NCBI GenBank assembly: GCA_051888775.1
Contig: JBJFCE010000104.1
Location: 1-26,722 of the forward strand
Direction of reading: 5' to 3'
Origin: JBJFCE01 sp051888775
GTDB taxonomy: Bacteria > Bacillota > Clostridia > Lachnospirales > Lachnospiraceae
DNA length: 26,722 nt
The notes under the pieces were generated by a model, which saw only the letters and a program-made list of their open reading frames with translations, was not told where the DNA came from and did no database searches. Of the stretch, positions 1-7,621 are shown piece by piece; the first letter of the stretch is position 1; each line of letters begins with the position of its first letter. The translations under genes were made by a program, and so were the position numbers.

Positions 1-32
1 TATATGGAGAAAACAAAAAGGAGGTATTTACA

Positions 33-632
33 ATGAAACAGAAAACAGGAAAAGAGATGCAGAAAGCATCACAGGAGCGAAAAACGATTGATGATTATTA
101 TGCGTTACCGGATGATGAACGCGTGGAACTGATCGACGGGAAATTTTATGCAATGAGTGGACCGACGGTCAATCATCAGGCATGGCTCTTGGAGTTGGTG
201 ATGAAAATGGCTCAGTATATCGAGAGCAAAAAAGGTCCGTGCAAGGTCTATATGGCGCCTTGTGATGTGCGTCTTGACCGGGACAATTACACCATGGTAC
301 AGCCGGATCTGATGATCTGCTGCAAGCGGGATCAGATTACCTACAAGCGAATTGAAGGAGCACCGGATTTTGTACTGGAAGTCATGTCGCCGGGATCGGC
401 ATATCTGGATCAGCATAAAAAGGTACAAAAATACCGTGATGCGGGAGTGCGCGAGTACTGGATCGTAAATCCCGGAAAGGAGAGTGTAACAGTATATCGG
501 TTTGAACAGAAAGCAGAGCCCCGGCACTATACTTTTGATGAAACAGTACCGGTTGGTATTTATGACGGAGACTGCCGGATCGATTTTGCGGCAATGAAGG
601 AAAAACTGGCGTATTTTTACGAGGGAAAATAA
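33..632 (+). CDS. Uma2 family (DUF820) nuclease-like protein
   Basis: A 199-aa protein with the layout of the Uma2/DUF820 family, which has a PD-(D/E)XK restriction-endonuclease fold. Visible hallmarks are the N-terminal ELIDGKFYAM segment (about 32-41), VQPDLMIC with the candidate catalytic Asp92, LEVMSP with Glu116, lysines at 129-133, and the family-typical YRDAGVREYWIVNP block (134-147). A strong Shine-Dalgarno (AAGGAGGT at 18-25) sits 7 bases before the ATG. The family is common in Cyanobacteria and scattered in Clostridia. Its biological role is poorly defined; mobile-element or defence roles have been suggested. It stands alone here, with the metG leader promoter starting about 40 bases downstream. 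The family call is confident; active catalysis is inferred from the retained D, E and K residues. Confidence 0.88.
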   Translation: MKQKTGKEMQKASQERKTIDDYYALPDDERVELIDGKFYAMSGPTVNHQAWLLELVMKMAQYIESKKGPCKVYMAPCDVRLDRDNYTMVQPDLMICCKRDQITYKRIEGAPDFVLEVMSPGSAYLDQHKKVQKYRDAGVREYWIVNPGKESVTVYRFEQKAEPRHYTFDETVPVGIYDGDCRIDFAAMKEKLAYFYEGK

Positions 633-673
633 GCGGCTGTGCCTCGGAGCAAGTGAAAGCGGTAATAAAACAC

Positions 674-702
674 TTTACATTTCAGAATATCTGCTATAAA
701 AT
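674..702 (+). promoter_or_regulatory. Predicted sigma-A promoter of the metG leader
   Basis: TTTACA (674-679) and TAAAAT (697-702) are separated by 17 bases. The overlapping TATAAA at 695-700 would give 15-base spacing. Transcription would begin near 709, about 430 bases before metG, which leaves room for a complete T-box leader. Confidence 0.6.
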
Positions 703-708
703 ACGAAT

Positions 709-1100
709 ATATTCAGTTCTCGGTTTTACTTATAACTTATAAAAAGTATCATAACGGGAACAATAAAGAAAATAAACAACAAAACGCGATGACAAAGAGA
801 GTACATGAGCGGAAACTTTCCAGAGAAGGTTCCGGATGTCCGAAAGGGCAGACGCTGAGAGGAACCGGGCGGAAGCTTGTGGAACATGGCTTTACGAGCA
901 GCGCACCGAACCGGATAAAAGGATTGCAGGAGTGCGATCAGGGAAAAACATCCGGCTAGGCTGCGACAGGATCCGCCTGTTATAGCGGCAGGGTATGAAG
1001 TACCCGCAGAGGTATTTTCCGTGAGGAAAATATGAATAGAAGTGGTAACACGGCTGAATCGTCCGTCTTCTGTATATGCAGGAGGCGGATTTTTTAATTC
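709..1100 (+). promoter_or_regulatory. T-box riboswitch, Met-specific, upstream of metG
   Basis: A T-box leader measures the charging of a tRNA. When uncharged tRNA binds, the antiterminator forms and the downstream gene is transcribed. The specifier codon is most likely AUG at 886-888, preceded by the usual GGAAC context. The antiterminator is explicit: AGAAG (1038-1042), bulge TGGTAAC (1043-1049), ACGG (1050-1053), then CCGT (1063-1066) and CTTCT (1067-1071) as the returning strand. The bulge base after TGG is T1046, which would pair with the A discriminator of tRNA-Met. Specifier and discriminator both agree with the downstream gene, methionyl-tRNA synthetase. The exact outer boundaries are approximate. 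Confidence 0.92.
1062..1095 (+). terminator. T-box leader terminator, alternative to the antiterminator
   Basis: The 11-bp stem pairs 1062-1072 (TCCGTCTTCTG) with 1079-1089 (CAGGAGGCGGA) using a few G-U pairs, and is followed by T6. Its left strand (1063-1071) is the same strand used by the antiterminator, so the two folds exclude each other. Confidence 0.9.
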
Positions 1101-1138
1101 CCTATTGCACATCAGCGTTTTAGGAATGGAGGAGAGAT

Positions 1139-3190
1139 ATGAATAAAGGAAAGTATTACATTACAACAGCGATTGCTTATACATCCGGCAAACCCCATAT
1201 CGGCAACAGCTATGAGATCGTATTGGCAGACAGTATCGCAAGATTTAAGAGAAAAGACGGCTATGACGTCTTTTTCCAGACCGGCACGGACGAGCACGGA
1301 CAGAAAATCGAGTTAAAGGCACAGGAAGCAGGCGTAACGCCGCAGGAATTTGTTGACGGTGTTGCCGGACAGATCAGGGAGATCTGTGACAGCTTGAATA
1401 CGTCCTATGACAAATTTATCCGTACAACGGATAAGCCGCATGAAAAACAGGTACAGAAGATTTTTAAAAGGCTCTATGATCAGGGCGATATTTATAAAGG
1501 GGCTTACGAAGGAATGTATTGTACGCCCTGCGAGTCCTTCTGGACGGAATCCCAGCTGGTGGACGGCAAGTGTCCCGACTGCGGACGTGAAGTAAAGCCT
1601 GCCAAGGAAGAGGCATATTTCTTTAAAATGAGCAAATATGCGGATCGTCTGATTGACCATATCGAAACACATCCGGAGTTCATTCAGCCGGTATCGCGTA
1701 AAAACGAGATGATGAACAACTTCTTAAAGCCGGGCCTTCAGGATCTGTGTGTATCCAGAACTTCCTTTAAGTGGGGTATTCCGGTTGACTTTGATGACAA
1801 GCATGTCGTTTACGTATGGCTGGATGCTTTGACCAACTATATTACCGGAATCGGATATGATGCGGACGGCAACAGCACGGAGCAGTACAAGAAGCTGTGG
1901 CCGGCAGACCTGCATCTGATCGGCAAGGATATCATTCGTTTCCATACGATTTACTGGCCGATCTTCCTAATGGCGTTAGGCGAGCCGCTGCCGAAGCAGG
2001 TATTCGGTCATCCGTGGCTGTTACAGGGAGACGGCAAGATGAGCAAATCCAAGGGCAATGTGATCTATGCCGAGGATTTAATCGACTTTTTCGGCGTGGA
2101 TGCGGTACGCTATTTCGTATTGCATGAGATGCCGTTTGAAAATGACGGTGTGATCACATGGGATTTGATGGTGGAGAGATTGAATTCCGATCTGGCAAAT
2201 ACGCTCGGCAATCTGGTAAACCGTACAATTTCCATGAGCAATAAATATTTTGACGGGATTGTCACAAATACGGGAGTCGGCGTGGCGGCAGGAGAGCCGG
2301 ACGTGGATGCCGATCTGAAGGCAGTAGCGACACAGACCTATGAGCGTGTGAGCCGGAAAATGGATGAACTGCGTGTGGCAGATGCGATTTCTGAGATTTT
2401 CGTACTGTTCAAGCGCTGCAATAAATATATCGATGAGACGATGCCCTGGGCGCTTGCGAAGGATGAGAGTAAAAAAGACCGTCTGGCAACGGTATTGTAC
2501 AATCTGGTAGAGGGAATTTCCATCGGAGCATCCCTGCTTGAGCCGTTCATGCCGGAAACCGCTGAAAAGATCGCAGCACAGTTAAATACACAGATCCGTG
2601 CCTTCGATACGTTAAATGAGTTCGGACTGTATCCGTCCGGCAACAAGGTGACAGAGGCACCGGAGATTCTTTTTGCACGTCAGGATTTAAAAGAAGTGAT
2701 GGAAAAGGTGGATGCCATGTTTGAAGCAAGAAAAGCCGAGGCAGCTGCCAAGGGAGCAGGAGAAGCAGCAAAAGCAGAAGGAAGCGAAAATGCCGGAGCG
2801 CAGAATGCAGCAGGCAGTGAAGCAGCAGGAAACGCCGAAGGAGTGATCGATATCGAGGCAAAACCTGAAATTACCTATGATGATTTTGCAAAGCTGCAGT
2901 TTCAGGTAGGCGAGATCATTGAATGTAAGGAAGTACCAAAGAGCAAGAAGCTGCTTTGCTCTCAGGTGAAGATCGGCAGTCAGGTAAAACAGATCGTATC
3001 AGGGATCAAACAGCACTACAGTGCCGAGGAAATGGTCGGCAAAAAGGTCATGGTACTGGTCAATCTGAAACCGGCAACGCTTGCGGGAGTTGTTTCCGAA
3101 GGCATGCTGTTATGTGCCGAGGATGCGGACGGAAATCTGGCACTCGTGTCACCGGAGAAGCCGATGCCGGCAGGAGCAGAGATCTGTTAG
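1139..3190 (+). CDS. metG: Methionine--tRNA ligase with C-terminal tRNA-binding domain
   Basis: This cytoplasmic class I synthetase charges tRNA-Met. At 683 aa it is the long form. The ATP-binding HIGN motif is at 20-23 and KMSKS at 300-304. Two CxxC knuckles (C128/C131 and C145/C148) form the zinc site of the connective insertion. The anticodon-binding helical domain follows. Residues about 531-568 are an Ala/Gly/Glu-rich low-complexity linker, and about 578-683 form an EMAPII/Trbp111-like OB-fold tRNA-binding domain. The start is set by the GGAGGAGA ribosome site at 1125-1132. Expression is controlled by the Met T-box immediately upstream. Family identity is certain; only the linker is unusual. 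Confidence 0.98.
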   Translation: MNKGKYYITTAIAYTSGKPHIGNSYEIVLADSIARFKRKDGYDVFFQTGTDEHGQKIELKAQEAGVTPQEFVDGVAGQIREICDSLNTSYDKFIRTTDKPHEKQVQKIFKRLYDQGDIYKGAYEGMYCTPCESFWTESQLVDGKCPDCGREVKPAKEEAYFFKMSKYADRLIDHIETHPEFIQPVSRKNEMMNNFLKPGLQDLCVSRTSFKWGIPVDFDDKHVVYVWLDALTNYITGIGYDADGNSTEQYKKLWPADLHLIGKDIIRFHTIYWPIFLMALGEPLPKQVFGHPWLLQGDGKMSKSKGNVIYAEDLIDFFGVDAVRYFVLHEMPFENDGVITWDLMVERLNSDLANTLGNLVNRTISMSNKYFDGIVTNTGVGVAAGEPDVDADLKAVATQTYERVSRKMDELRVADAISEIFVLFKRCNKYIDETMPWALAKDESKKDRLATVLYNLVEGISIGASLLEPFMPETAEKIAAQLNTQIRAFDTLNEFGLYPSGNKVTEAPEILFARQDLKEVMEKVDAMFEARKAEAAAKGAGEAAKAEGSENAGAQNAAGSEAAGNAEGVIDIEAKPEITYDDFAKLQFQVGEIIECKEVPKSKKLLCSQVKIGSQVKQIVSGIKQHYSAEEMVGKKVMVLVNLKPATLAGVVSEGMLLCAEDADGNLALVSPEKPMPAGAEIC

Positions 3191-3208
3191 TGTGATTTAC
3201 ATGTATTA

Positions 3209-3236
3209 CGGGCGGTCATGTTGATGACCGCCCGTT
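3209..3236 (+). terminator. Stem-loop after metG (terminator-like, weak T-tract)
   Basis: A perfect 11-bp GC-rich stem (3209-3219 with 3224-3234) and a GTTG loop lie 18 bases after the metG stop. Only two T follow, so intrinsic termination would be inefficient. It may instead act as an mRNA 3'-end stabiliser. Confidence 0.5.
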
Positions 3237-3258
3237 AGAGAAAAAGGGGGCAAGAGGT

Positions 3259-4221
3259 ATGGCGGAGAAACAGGATCTGTATTATGAATCCAGAGACGGA
3301 AAGACGAGGATCCACGGTGTGATCTGGAAACCGGACTGTATGTTGGGGGAACAGCCGGGCAAACCGAAATGTGTGCTTCAGATCGTACACGGTATGGAGG
3401 AATATATCGATCGTTATGATGAGTTTGCAAGATTTTTGAACAAATATGACATATGTGTCATTGGAAACGATCACCTCGGACACGGGCAGTCCATTTCGGA
3501 TGAGGTAGTCCACGGATATTTCGGTATGGACGATATTGCAACTGTGGTGGTACGGGATGTGCACAGACTGAAGAAAATGGTGCAGGAGACCTTGCCGGAG
3601 GTCCCGTTCTTTATTATGGGACACAGCATGGGATCTTTTATTACGAGAAATTATATCTGCCGTTACGGAAGCGGTATCCAGGGCGCTGTTATCATGGGAA
3701 CCGGATATCAGTCCCCGGTGATTCTCGGCTGCGGAAAGTTTGTGGCAAGAACCATAGCGCTTTTCCATGGTTGGGAGTATAAGAGCTCTTTACTTCAGAA
3801 GATGGCATTCGGTTCTTATCAGAAGCGGATCGAGAACCCGATGACGGATTCTGACTGGCTGTCCTTAAATGCAGAAAATGTAAAGCGCTATAAGGATGAT
3901 CCGCTTTGCGGCTTCGGATTTACTGTAAATGGCTTTTATACGCTGTTTGAATTTATCAAAAGAGCGCAGTCTGCGGCATGGAGAAAGAAGATTCCGAAGG
4001 AGCTGCCGATGTTTTTTGTAGCAGGCTCACAGGATCCGGTCGGCAATTACGGAGAGGGCGTAAAGAAAGCGTTTTCCCTTTACCGGAAGGCAGGTATCCG
4101 GGATCTGTCAATGAAGCTGTATGACAGGGATCGTCATGAGATCCTGAATGAGGATGACAGAGAGCAGATTGCACAGGATATCTATTGCTGGCTGGAAAAA
4201 CATATATCGGAAGATCAGTAG
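3259..4221 (+). CDS. Alpha/beta hydrolase, monoacylglycerol-lipase / lysophospholipase-like (S33-type)
   Basis: A 320-aa serine hydrolase of the Hydrolase_4 (serine aminopeptidase S33 / PldB-like) group. The oxyanion-side HG is at 44-45 (IVHGMEE). The nucleophile elbow is GHSMGS with Ser123, the acid is Asp259 in AGSQDP, and the base is His293 in DRDRHEIL, so the triad is complete and correctly spaced. The NDHLGHGQS motif (about 70-78) is typical of monoglyceride-lipase and lysophospholipase relatives. There is no signal peptide, so it is probably cytoplasmic. The substrate is likely an acylglycerol, lysophospholipid or other ester, but cannot be fixed from sequence. The start follows a purine-rich site at 3241-3257 and the gene appears monocistronic. 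Confidence 0.9.
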   Translation: MAEKQDLYYESRDGKTRIHGVIWKPDCMLGEQPGKPKCVLQIVHGMEEYIDRYDEFARFLNKYDICVIGNDHLGHGQSISDEVVHGYFGMDDIATVVVRDVHRLKKMVQETLPEVPFFIMGHSMGSFITRNYICRYGSGIQGAVIMGTGYQSPVILGCGKFVARTIALFHGWEYKSSLLQKMAFGSYQKRIENPMTDSDWLSLNAENVKRYKDDPLCGFGFTVNGFYTLFEFIKRAQSAAWRKKIPKELPMFFVAGSQDPVGNYGEGVKKAFSLYRKAGIRDLSMKLYDRDRHEILNEDDREQIAQDIYCWLEKHISEDQ

Positions 4222-4225
4222 AGAG

Positions 4226-4255
4226 AAAGTTTGAAAGTAAACTTCCAAACTTTTT
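4226..4255 (+). terminator. AT-rich terminator candidate after the hydrolase gene
   Basis: AAAGTTTG (4226-4233) pairs with CAAACTTT (4246-4253). A small inner pairing (GAAAGT with ACTTC) and a run of five T (4251-4255) complete it. The stem is AT-rich and only moderately stable. Confidence 0.45.
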
Positions 4256-4267
4256 ATCGGTAGCAGT

Positions 4268-4288
4268 ATCACAAGCACAGCTTGTGAT
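4268..4288 (+). repeat. Short perfect hairpin in the leader of the next gene
   Basis: A 9-bp perfect inverted repeat ATCACAAGC / GCTTGTGAT with an ACA loop lies 16 bases before the start codon at 4305. No T-tract follows. It could be an operator or an mRNA structure near the ribosome site. Confidence 0.4.
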
Positions 4289-4304
4289 ATGCAGGGGTGT
4301 AAGA

Positions 4305-4838
4305 ATGAAAAAAAGAAAAATACTCAGAACATATGCAGCCATGATTTTTTATACGGCAGTGTTGATCCTGTTGGCTTGTTTTTTGCAGCCCTTATCTGTC
4401 CGTGCCGCCGGAGACGGATCGGCAGAAATCGGTGAAACGCAAGCGGAAGATATGAACAGATCGGATGCAGATCATGAATCGATGGATGAAATGATCTCCT
4501 GGCTGAGCGGGCAGATGGAAGAGGGGATGCTGACGACGGAGCGTGATATTCGCGCGGCGATCTCTCTGGGCGAAGAAAAGTTCGGGATTACGCTCCCCGA
4601 TGAAATGACGGAAGCGCTGATTACGACAGTTGAATATGTGCAGTCGGTGGGGCTTGATTCAGATTATCTGGTGGAACAGGCGGCAAAGCTCTGGCAGGAG
4701 TATGGGGATTCCGCTACTGCACATGGGGATGGCGGTTTCTGGGAAAAACTGTGGAATGCAGTGAAAGACTTCTTCATCAGTGTTTGGAATTTTATCGTCG
4801 ATTTTGTCAAGGGCTTGATCGAAGTGATTTTCGGCTGA
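4305..4838 (+). CDS. Small secreted protein with C-terminal amphipathic segment
   Basis: A 177-aa protein, taken from ATG 4305 because it follows AGGGGTG (4293-4299) and opens a clear signal peptide. The signal has KKRK at 2-5, a hydrophobic core at about 11-27, and a likely cleavage at SVRAA-GD near 35. An acidic, Asp/Glu-rich mature region follows. The segment about 88-135 (EEKFGITLPDEM and onward) resembles the repeat-like tail of DUF1002 proteins by eye; this is inference. Residues 145-176 form a Trp/Phe-rich amphipathic or hydrophobic helix that could attach to membranes. I do not recognise a defined family. An in-frame upstream start at 4185 lies inside the hydrolase gene and is unlikely. 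Confidence 0.72.
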   Translation: MKKRKILRTYAAMIFYTAVLILLACFLQPLSVRAAGDGSAEIGETQAEDMNRSDADHESMDEMISWLSGQMEEGMLTTERDIRAAISLGEEKFGITLPDEMTEALITTVEYVQSVGLDSDYLVEQAAKLWQEYGDSATAHGDGGFWEKLWNAVKDFFISVWNFIVDFVKGLIEVIFG

Positions 4839-4919
4839 GAAAGGTTTGCATTTTTGAAAACGGAGAATAGGGAAATAGACGTATAAAGTGCAGGCTTTTG
4901 CGTATACTAGGGAAACGAA

Positions 4920-4942
4920 CCGGGATTGCCCGGAACTTTTTT
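4920..4942 (+). terminator. Short hairpin plus T6 before the dehydrogenase gene
   Basis: CCGGG (4920-4924), loop ATTG and CCCGG (4929-4933) are followed closely by TTTTTT (4937-4942). A possible -10 (TATACT, 4903-4908) lies upstream, so this could end the secreted-protein transcript or act as a small attenuator for the next gene. Confidence 0.5.
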
Positions 4943-4962
4943 GGAAGAAAAAGGAGATTCCC

Positions 4963-5937
4963 ATGAAGATTGCATTTTACAGTACAAAGCCCTATGACAG
5001 GATCTGGTTTGAACCGATGGGCAAGGATTACGGATTTGATATTCATTTTATCGAACTGCCCTGCAATGAAGAGACGGTCTTTCTGGCAAAAGGATATGAC
5101 GCGATTTGTATTTTTGTAAACGATCATGTCAATGCCAAGATGATTGATGAGCTGTATGAGATGAAGGTGAAAGCGATCTTGCTGCGCAGTGCCGGCTTTA
5201 ATCATGTAGATACTGCCGCGGCAGCGGACAAGCTGGTGCTGTTACGTGTGCCGAGCTATTCACCGGAGGCGGTTGCGGAATTTGCGATGGCAATGATTCT
5301 GACTGTGAATCGTTATACCCATAAGGCATATGGACGCACCCGTGATTTTAATATGAACATTAACGGATTTATGGGGCGGGATCTGTACCATAAGATCGCC
5401 GGAGTCATCGGAACAGGAAAGATCGGACAGGCGATGATCAGGATTTTTAACGGTTTTTCGATGCATGTCATGGCATACGATCCTTTTCCGAATCCGAATC
5501 TGGATGTGGAGTATGCGCCGCTTGAGGAAGTGTTGAAAAATGCGGATTTTCTGTCGCTGCATTGTCCGCTGACGCATGAGACGCATCATATCATCAATGC
5601 GGAAAGCATTGCGCTGATGAAGGAAGGTGTCTGTCTGGTCAATACGTCAAGAGGTGCTCTGATCGATACCGAGGCGGTGATCGACGGACTGATCTCGCGT
5701 AAGATCGGCGGGCTGGGGCTGGATGTCTATGAAGAAGAGGAAGGGGTCTTCTATGAAGACCGTTCCAATGAGATCATGACGGATGAGAATCTGGCAAGAC
5801 TGACGACGTTTCCGAATGTACTGATCACTTCTCATATGGGTTTCTTTACAAAGGAAGCAATGCAGGCGATCGCGCAGGTGACTCTGGAAAATGCGTATGC
5901 ACTGGAAAACGGACTGCCGCTTGTAAATAAGGTATAA
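4963..5937 (+). CDS. D-2-hydroxyacid dehydrogenase, D-lactate dehydrogenase-like
   Basis: A 324-aa cytoplasmic NAD-dependent D-2-hydroxyacid dehydrogenase, most like fermentative D-lactate dehydrogenase (pyruvate + NADH to D-lactate). The Rossmann glycine motif GTGKIG is at 150-155. The catalytic set is Arg230 (NTSRGALID), Glu259 (in DVYEEEEG) and His291 (TSHMGFF). Each sits five residues before its counterpart (R235, E264, H296) in classical D-LDH. ATG 4963 is chosen because it follows AAAGGAGA (4949-4956); the longer in-frame start at 4888 would run through the hairpin and T6. Relatives acting on hydroxyisocaproate or other 2-oxoacids cannot be excluded. Confidence 0.9.
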   Translation: MKIAFYSTKPYDRIWFEPMGKDYGFDIHFIELPCNEETVFLAKGYDAICIFVNDHVNAKMIDELYEMKVKAILLRSAGFNHVDTAAAADKLVLLRVPSYSPEAVAEFAMAMILTVNRYTHKAYGRTRDFNMNINGFMGRDLYHKIAGVIGTGKIGQAMIRIFNGFSMHVMAYDPFPNPNLDVEYAPLEEVLKNADFLSLHCPLTHETHHIINAESIALMKEGVCLVNTSRGALIDTEAVIDGLISRKIGGLGLDVYEEEEGVFYEDRSNEIMTDENLARLTTFPNVLITSHMGFFTKEAMQAIAQVTLENAYALENGLPLVNKV

Positions 5938-5969
5938 GAAAATACCTGTACGCATCCCTTCGACTCGGT

Positions 5970-6129
5970 AGGCTGTTCTCCGGCAGGTGTTATATCATTG
6001 TATCCGGAGGCCCTTGAAAAACACCGGCACTTGGCGAGGTATTGTCGAGCCTAGTGTCCGCTGTGCTTTTTCACGGAGCGAGAGCGTGCCTCCGGATACA
6101 ATGATATAACACCTGCCGGAGAACAGCCT
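5970..6129 (+). repeat. Palindromic intergenic element E1 (42-bp perfect arms, structured 76-bp core)
   Basis: The left arm 5970-6011 and right arm 6088-6129 are perfect reverse complements over 42 bp. The 76-bp core (6012-6087) contains CGGCACTT (6025-6032), TAGTGTCCGCT (6052-6062) and GGAGCGAGAGCGTG (6075-6088). Inside the core GAAAAACAC (6016-6024) can pair with GTG, a bulged C and TTTTTC (6063-6072), and CACTTGGC (6028-6035) with GCCTAGTG (6049-6056), leaving one T-T mismatch. The same plan recurs in E2 at 9927-10113. No ORF is evident and no T-tract follows the right arm. The nature is unknown: a dispersed MITE/REP-like repeat or a structured RNA. Confidence 0.9.
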
Positions 6130-6204
6130 CCTTGTGTAGAGAAACTGCTTGCGGGAATAAGCGCAGACGGATATACTGGATACAAAAGAAAAAGAGGTGC
6201 ATCG

Positions 6205-6681
6205 ATGGAGGGACAAGAGAAATATATCTGTCGGGCGGCATACCGGGATGAGTGGCAGGAGGCCATGGGACTGGCGTGGAGAGTATTCTTAAGGTTCGAT
6301 GCCGCGGATTATCCGGAAGAAGGTGTAAAAAGCTTTTACAACTTTGTGACCGACAGTGCGCTGCAACGGATGTTTATTGTCGGAAGTTATCAGATGTTCT
6401 GTGCATTTGAAAACGGAAAAATGGTCGGAATGATCACGTTGCGGGAATCGGAGCATATTTCCTTACTGTTTGTGGATGGTGCACATCATAAAAAAGGAAT
6501 CGGAACAAAGCTTGTGGATGAGGTGCGCAATTATATTTTGACCGAGGTGGGCGGCAGCAGGATCACGGTGCATTCGTCACCGTATGCTGTCAACTTTTAT
6601 CACAAGCTGGGGTTTCGTGATCTGGCACCGGAGCAGGAGGCGGACGGCATCCGTTTTACGCCGATGGAATTTTATCTGTAA
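6205..6681 (+). CDS. GNAT family N-acetyltransferase
   Basis: A 158-aa protein of the Gcn5-related acetyltransferase fold, which moves an acetyl group from acetyl-CoA to an amine. Motif A is at about 86-107: strand HISLLFVDGAHH, then KKGIGTKL as the pyrophosphate-binding loop (the R/Q-x-x-G-x-G/A type). Motif B includes SPYAVNFYHKLGF (125-137), the typical AxxFYxKxGF element with its Tyr. The substrate is unknown. The start at 6205 follows AAGAGGTG (6193-6200). The gene lies directly after element E1, so any promoter would be within or just downstream of that element. Confidence 0.88.
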   Translation: MEGQEKYICRAAYRDEWQEAMGLAWRVFLRFDAADYPEEGVKSFYNFVTDSALQRMFIVGSYQMFCAFENGKMVGMITLRESEHISLLFVDGAHHKKGIGTKLVDEVRNYILTEVGGSRITVHSSPYAVNFYHKLGFRDLAPEQEADGIRFTPMEFYL

Positions 6682-6732
6682 GCGCATGAGGGCGGAGAAC
6701 AGGGAAATAAAGACAGACAGGATGGGCTTTTT

Positions 6733-7398
6733 ATGAAGAAATTCTTCAGCATGGAAGGAAAATTTTTTAATGGGATGACGAAGCTGGCAAATTTGCTCTG
6801 GCTGAATATTCTGGTGGTGATCTGCTGTATCCCGGTGATTACCGCAGGTGCGGCGATCACAGCCATGTACAGCGTTACATTGCCAATGACGCGGGATGAG
6901 GAAGGTTATATTACAAAAAGTTTTTTTAAAGCCTTTAAAAGCAATTTTCTGCAGGCAACGGCAATGTGGCTGATTATTCTGGCAGGTGTGGTCGTATTGT
7001 TTTTGGATGTACATATTCTGGGAAATTATCTGACCCAGTTTATCGGAGTTCTGCTGATTCCGATGTGCTTTTTACTTCTTGTACTTCTGGCACTGTATCT
7101 GTATGCATTCCCGCTTCAGGCTTATTTTAAGAATACGATCAAAGGAACGCTGGGCAATGCGTTAAAGCTTGCTGTAGCACATCTGCCGTATACATTTATT
7201 TTTGTGTTGCTGCAGATCATGCCCTGGATTGTAATTGCGAAAGTATCGAATCCGGGATTGCTTGTTGCAATGGGATGGGGCATTGCAGGAATTGCTTATA
7301 TCTGTTCGTTTGCTTATAGAGGAATTTTTCAAAAATATGAGGGAACGCAGGAGGAGCCTGAGCAGGAGCCCGAGATTGATACGGACGACATGAAGTGA
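6733..7398 (+). CDS. YesL-like (DUF624) integral membrane protein
   Basis: A 221-aa polytopic membrane protein. The N-terminus (FFSMEGKFFNGMTKLANLLWLN, split here as FFSMEGKFFN and GMTKLANLLWLN) and the following CCIPVITAGAAITAMY segment match the DUF624/YesL signature. These proteins are often encoded with sugar ABC transporters and carbohydrate-utilisation genes in Bacillota. Predicted membrane spans are about 20-45, 75-95, 105-128, 150-172 and 175-195. The tail is acidic (QEEPEQEPEIDTDD). Function is unknown; a role in carbohydrate transport or its regulation is often proposed. The next gene is a sugar-transport ATPase, which fits. The ribosome site is weak (AGGATGGG, 6719-6726). Confidence 0.82.
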   Translation: MKKFFSMEGKFFNGMTKLANLLWLNILVVICCIPVITAGAAITAMYSVTLPMTRDEEGYITKSFFKAFKSNFLQATAMWLIILAGVVVLFLDVHILGNYLTQFIGVLLIPMCFLLLVLLALYLYAFPLQAYFKNTIKGTLGNALKLAVAHLPYTFIFVLLQIMPWIVIAKVSNPGLLVAMGWGIAGIAYICSFAYRGIFQKYEGTQEEPEQEPEIDTDDMK

Positions 7399-7406
7399 GC
7401 ACAAAA

Positions 7407-7457
7407 TGGACAAATTGCATAATGAAAAGTCCGTTTGTTGGACAAATTGCCTAATGA
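7407..7457 (+). repeat. Two 19-bp direct repeats, operator-like
   Basis: TGGACAAATTGCATAATGA (7407-7425) and TGGACAAATTGCCTAATGA (7439-7457) differ at one base and are offset by 32 bp, close to three helical turns. They lie 56 bp and more upstream of the candidate -10 of the sugar ATPase gene. This geometry suits a DNA-binding regulator on one face of the helix. Confidence 0.6.
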
Positions 7458-7487
7458 GTCCAAAAAAAAACAGTTTTATAAGCACAT

Positions 7488-7518
7488 TTTACAATCTGAC
7501 GGAAAATCTTTGTATAAT
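7488..7518 (+). promoter_or_regulatory. Candidate promoter of the sugar ABC ATPase gene
   Basis: A perfect TATAAT (7513-7518) is preceded by TTTACA (7488-7493) at a rather long 19-base spacing. The leader to the ATG at 7622 would be about 100 bases. Confidence 0.5.
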
Positions 7519-7621
7519 AGTTGCATAGCCAAAATTGGTGGGATTCGTTATACTATTGATAGATTTTCGGGTTGAAGATTCAACCGATATAAAAACATAT
7601 TTTTTAGATGGAGGCAGAAAA

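Noticed and set aside
3209..3236. A classical strong Rho-independent terminator after metG
   Set aside because: The hairpin is excellent but lacks a T-tract, so it is listed only as terminator-like.
4185..4304. Upstream in-frame start for the small secreted protein
   Set aside because: It overlaps the hydrolase gene and would bury the clear signal peptide and ribosome site at 4293-4307.
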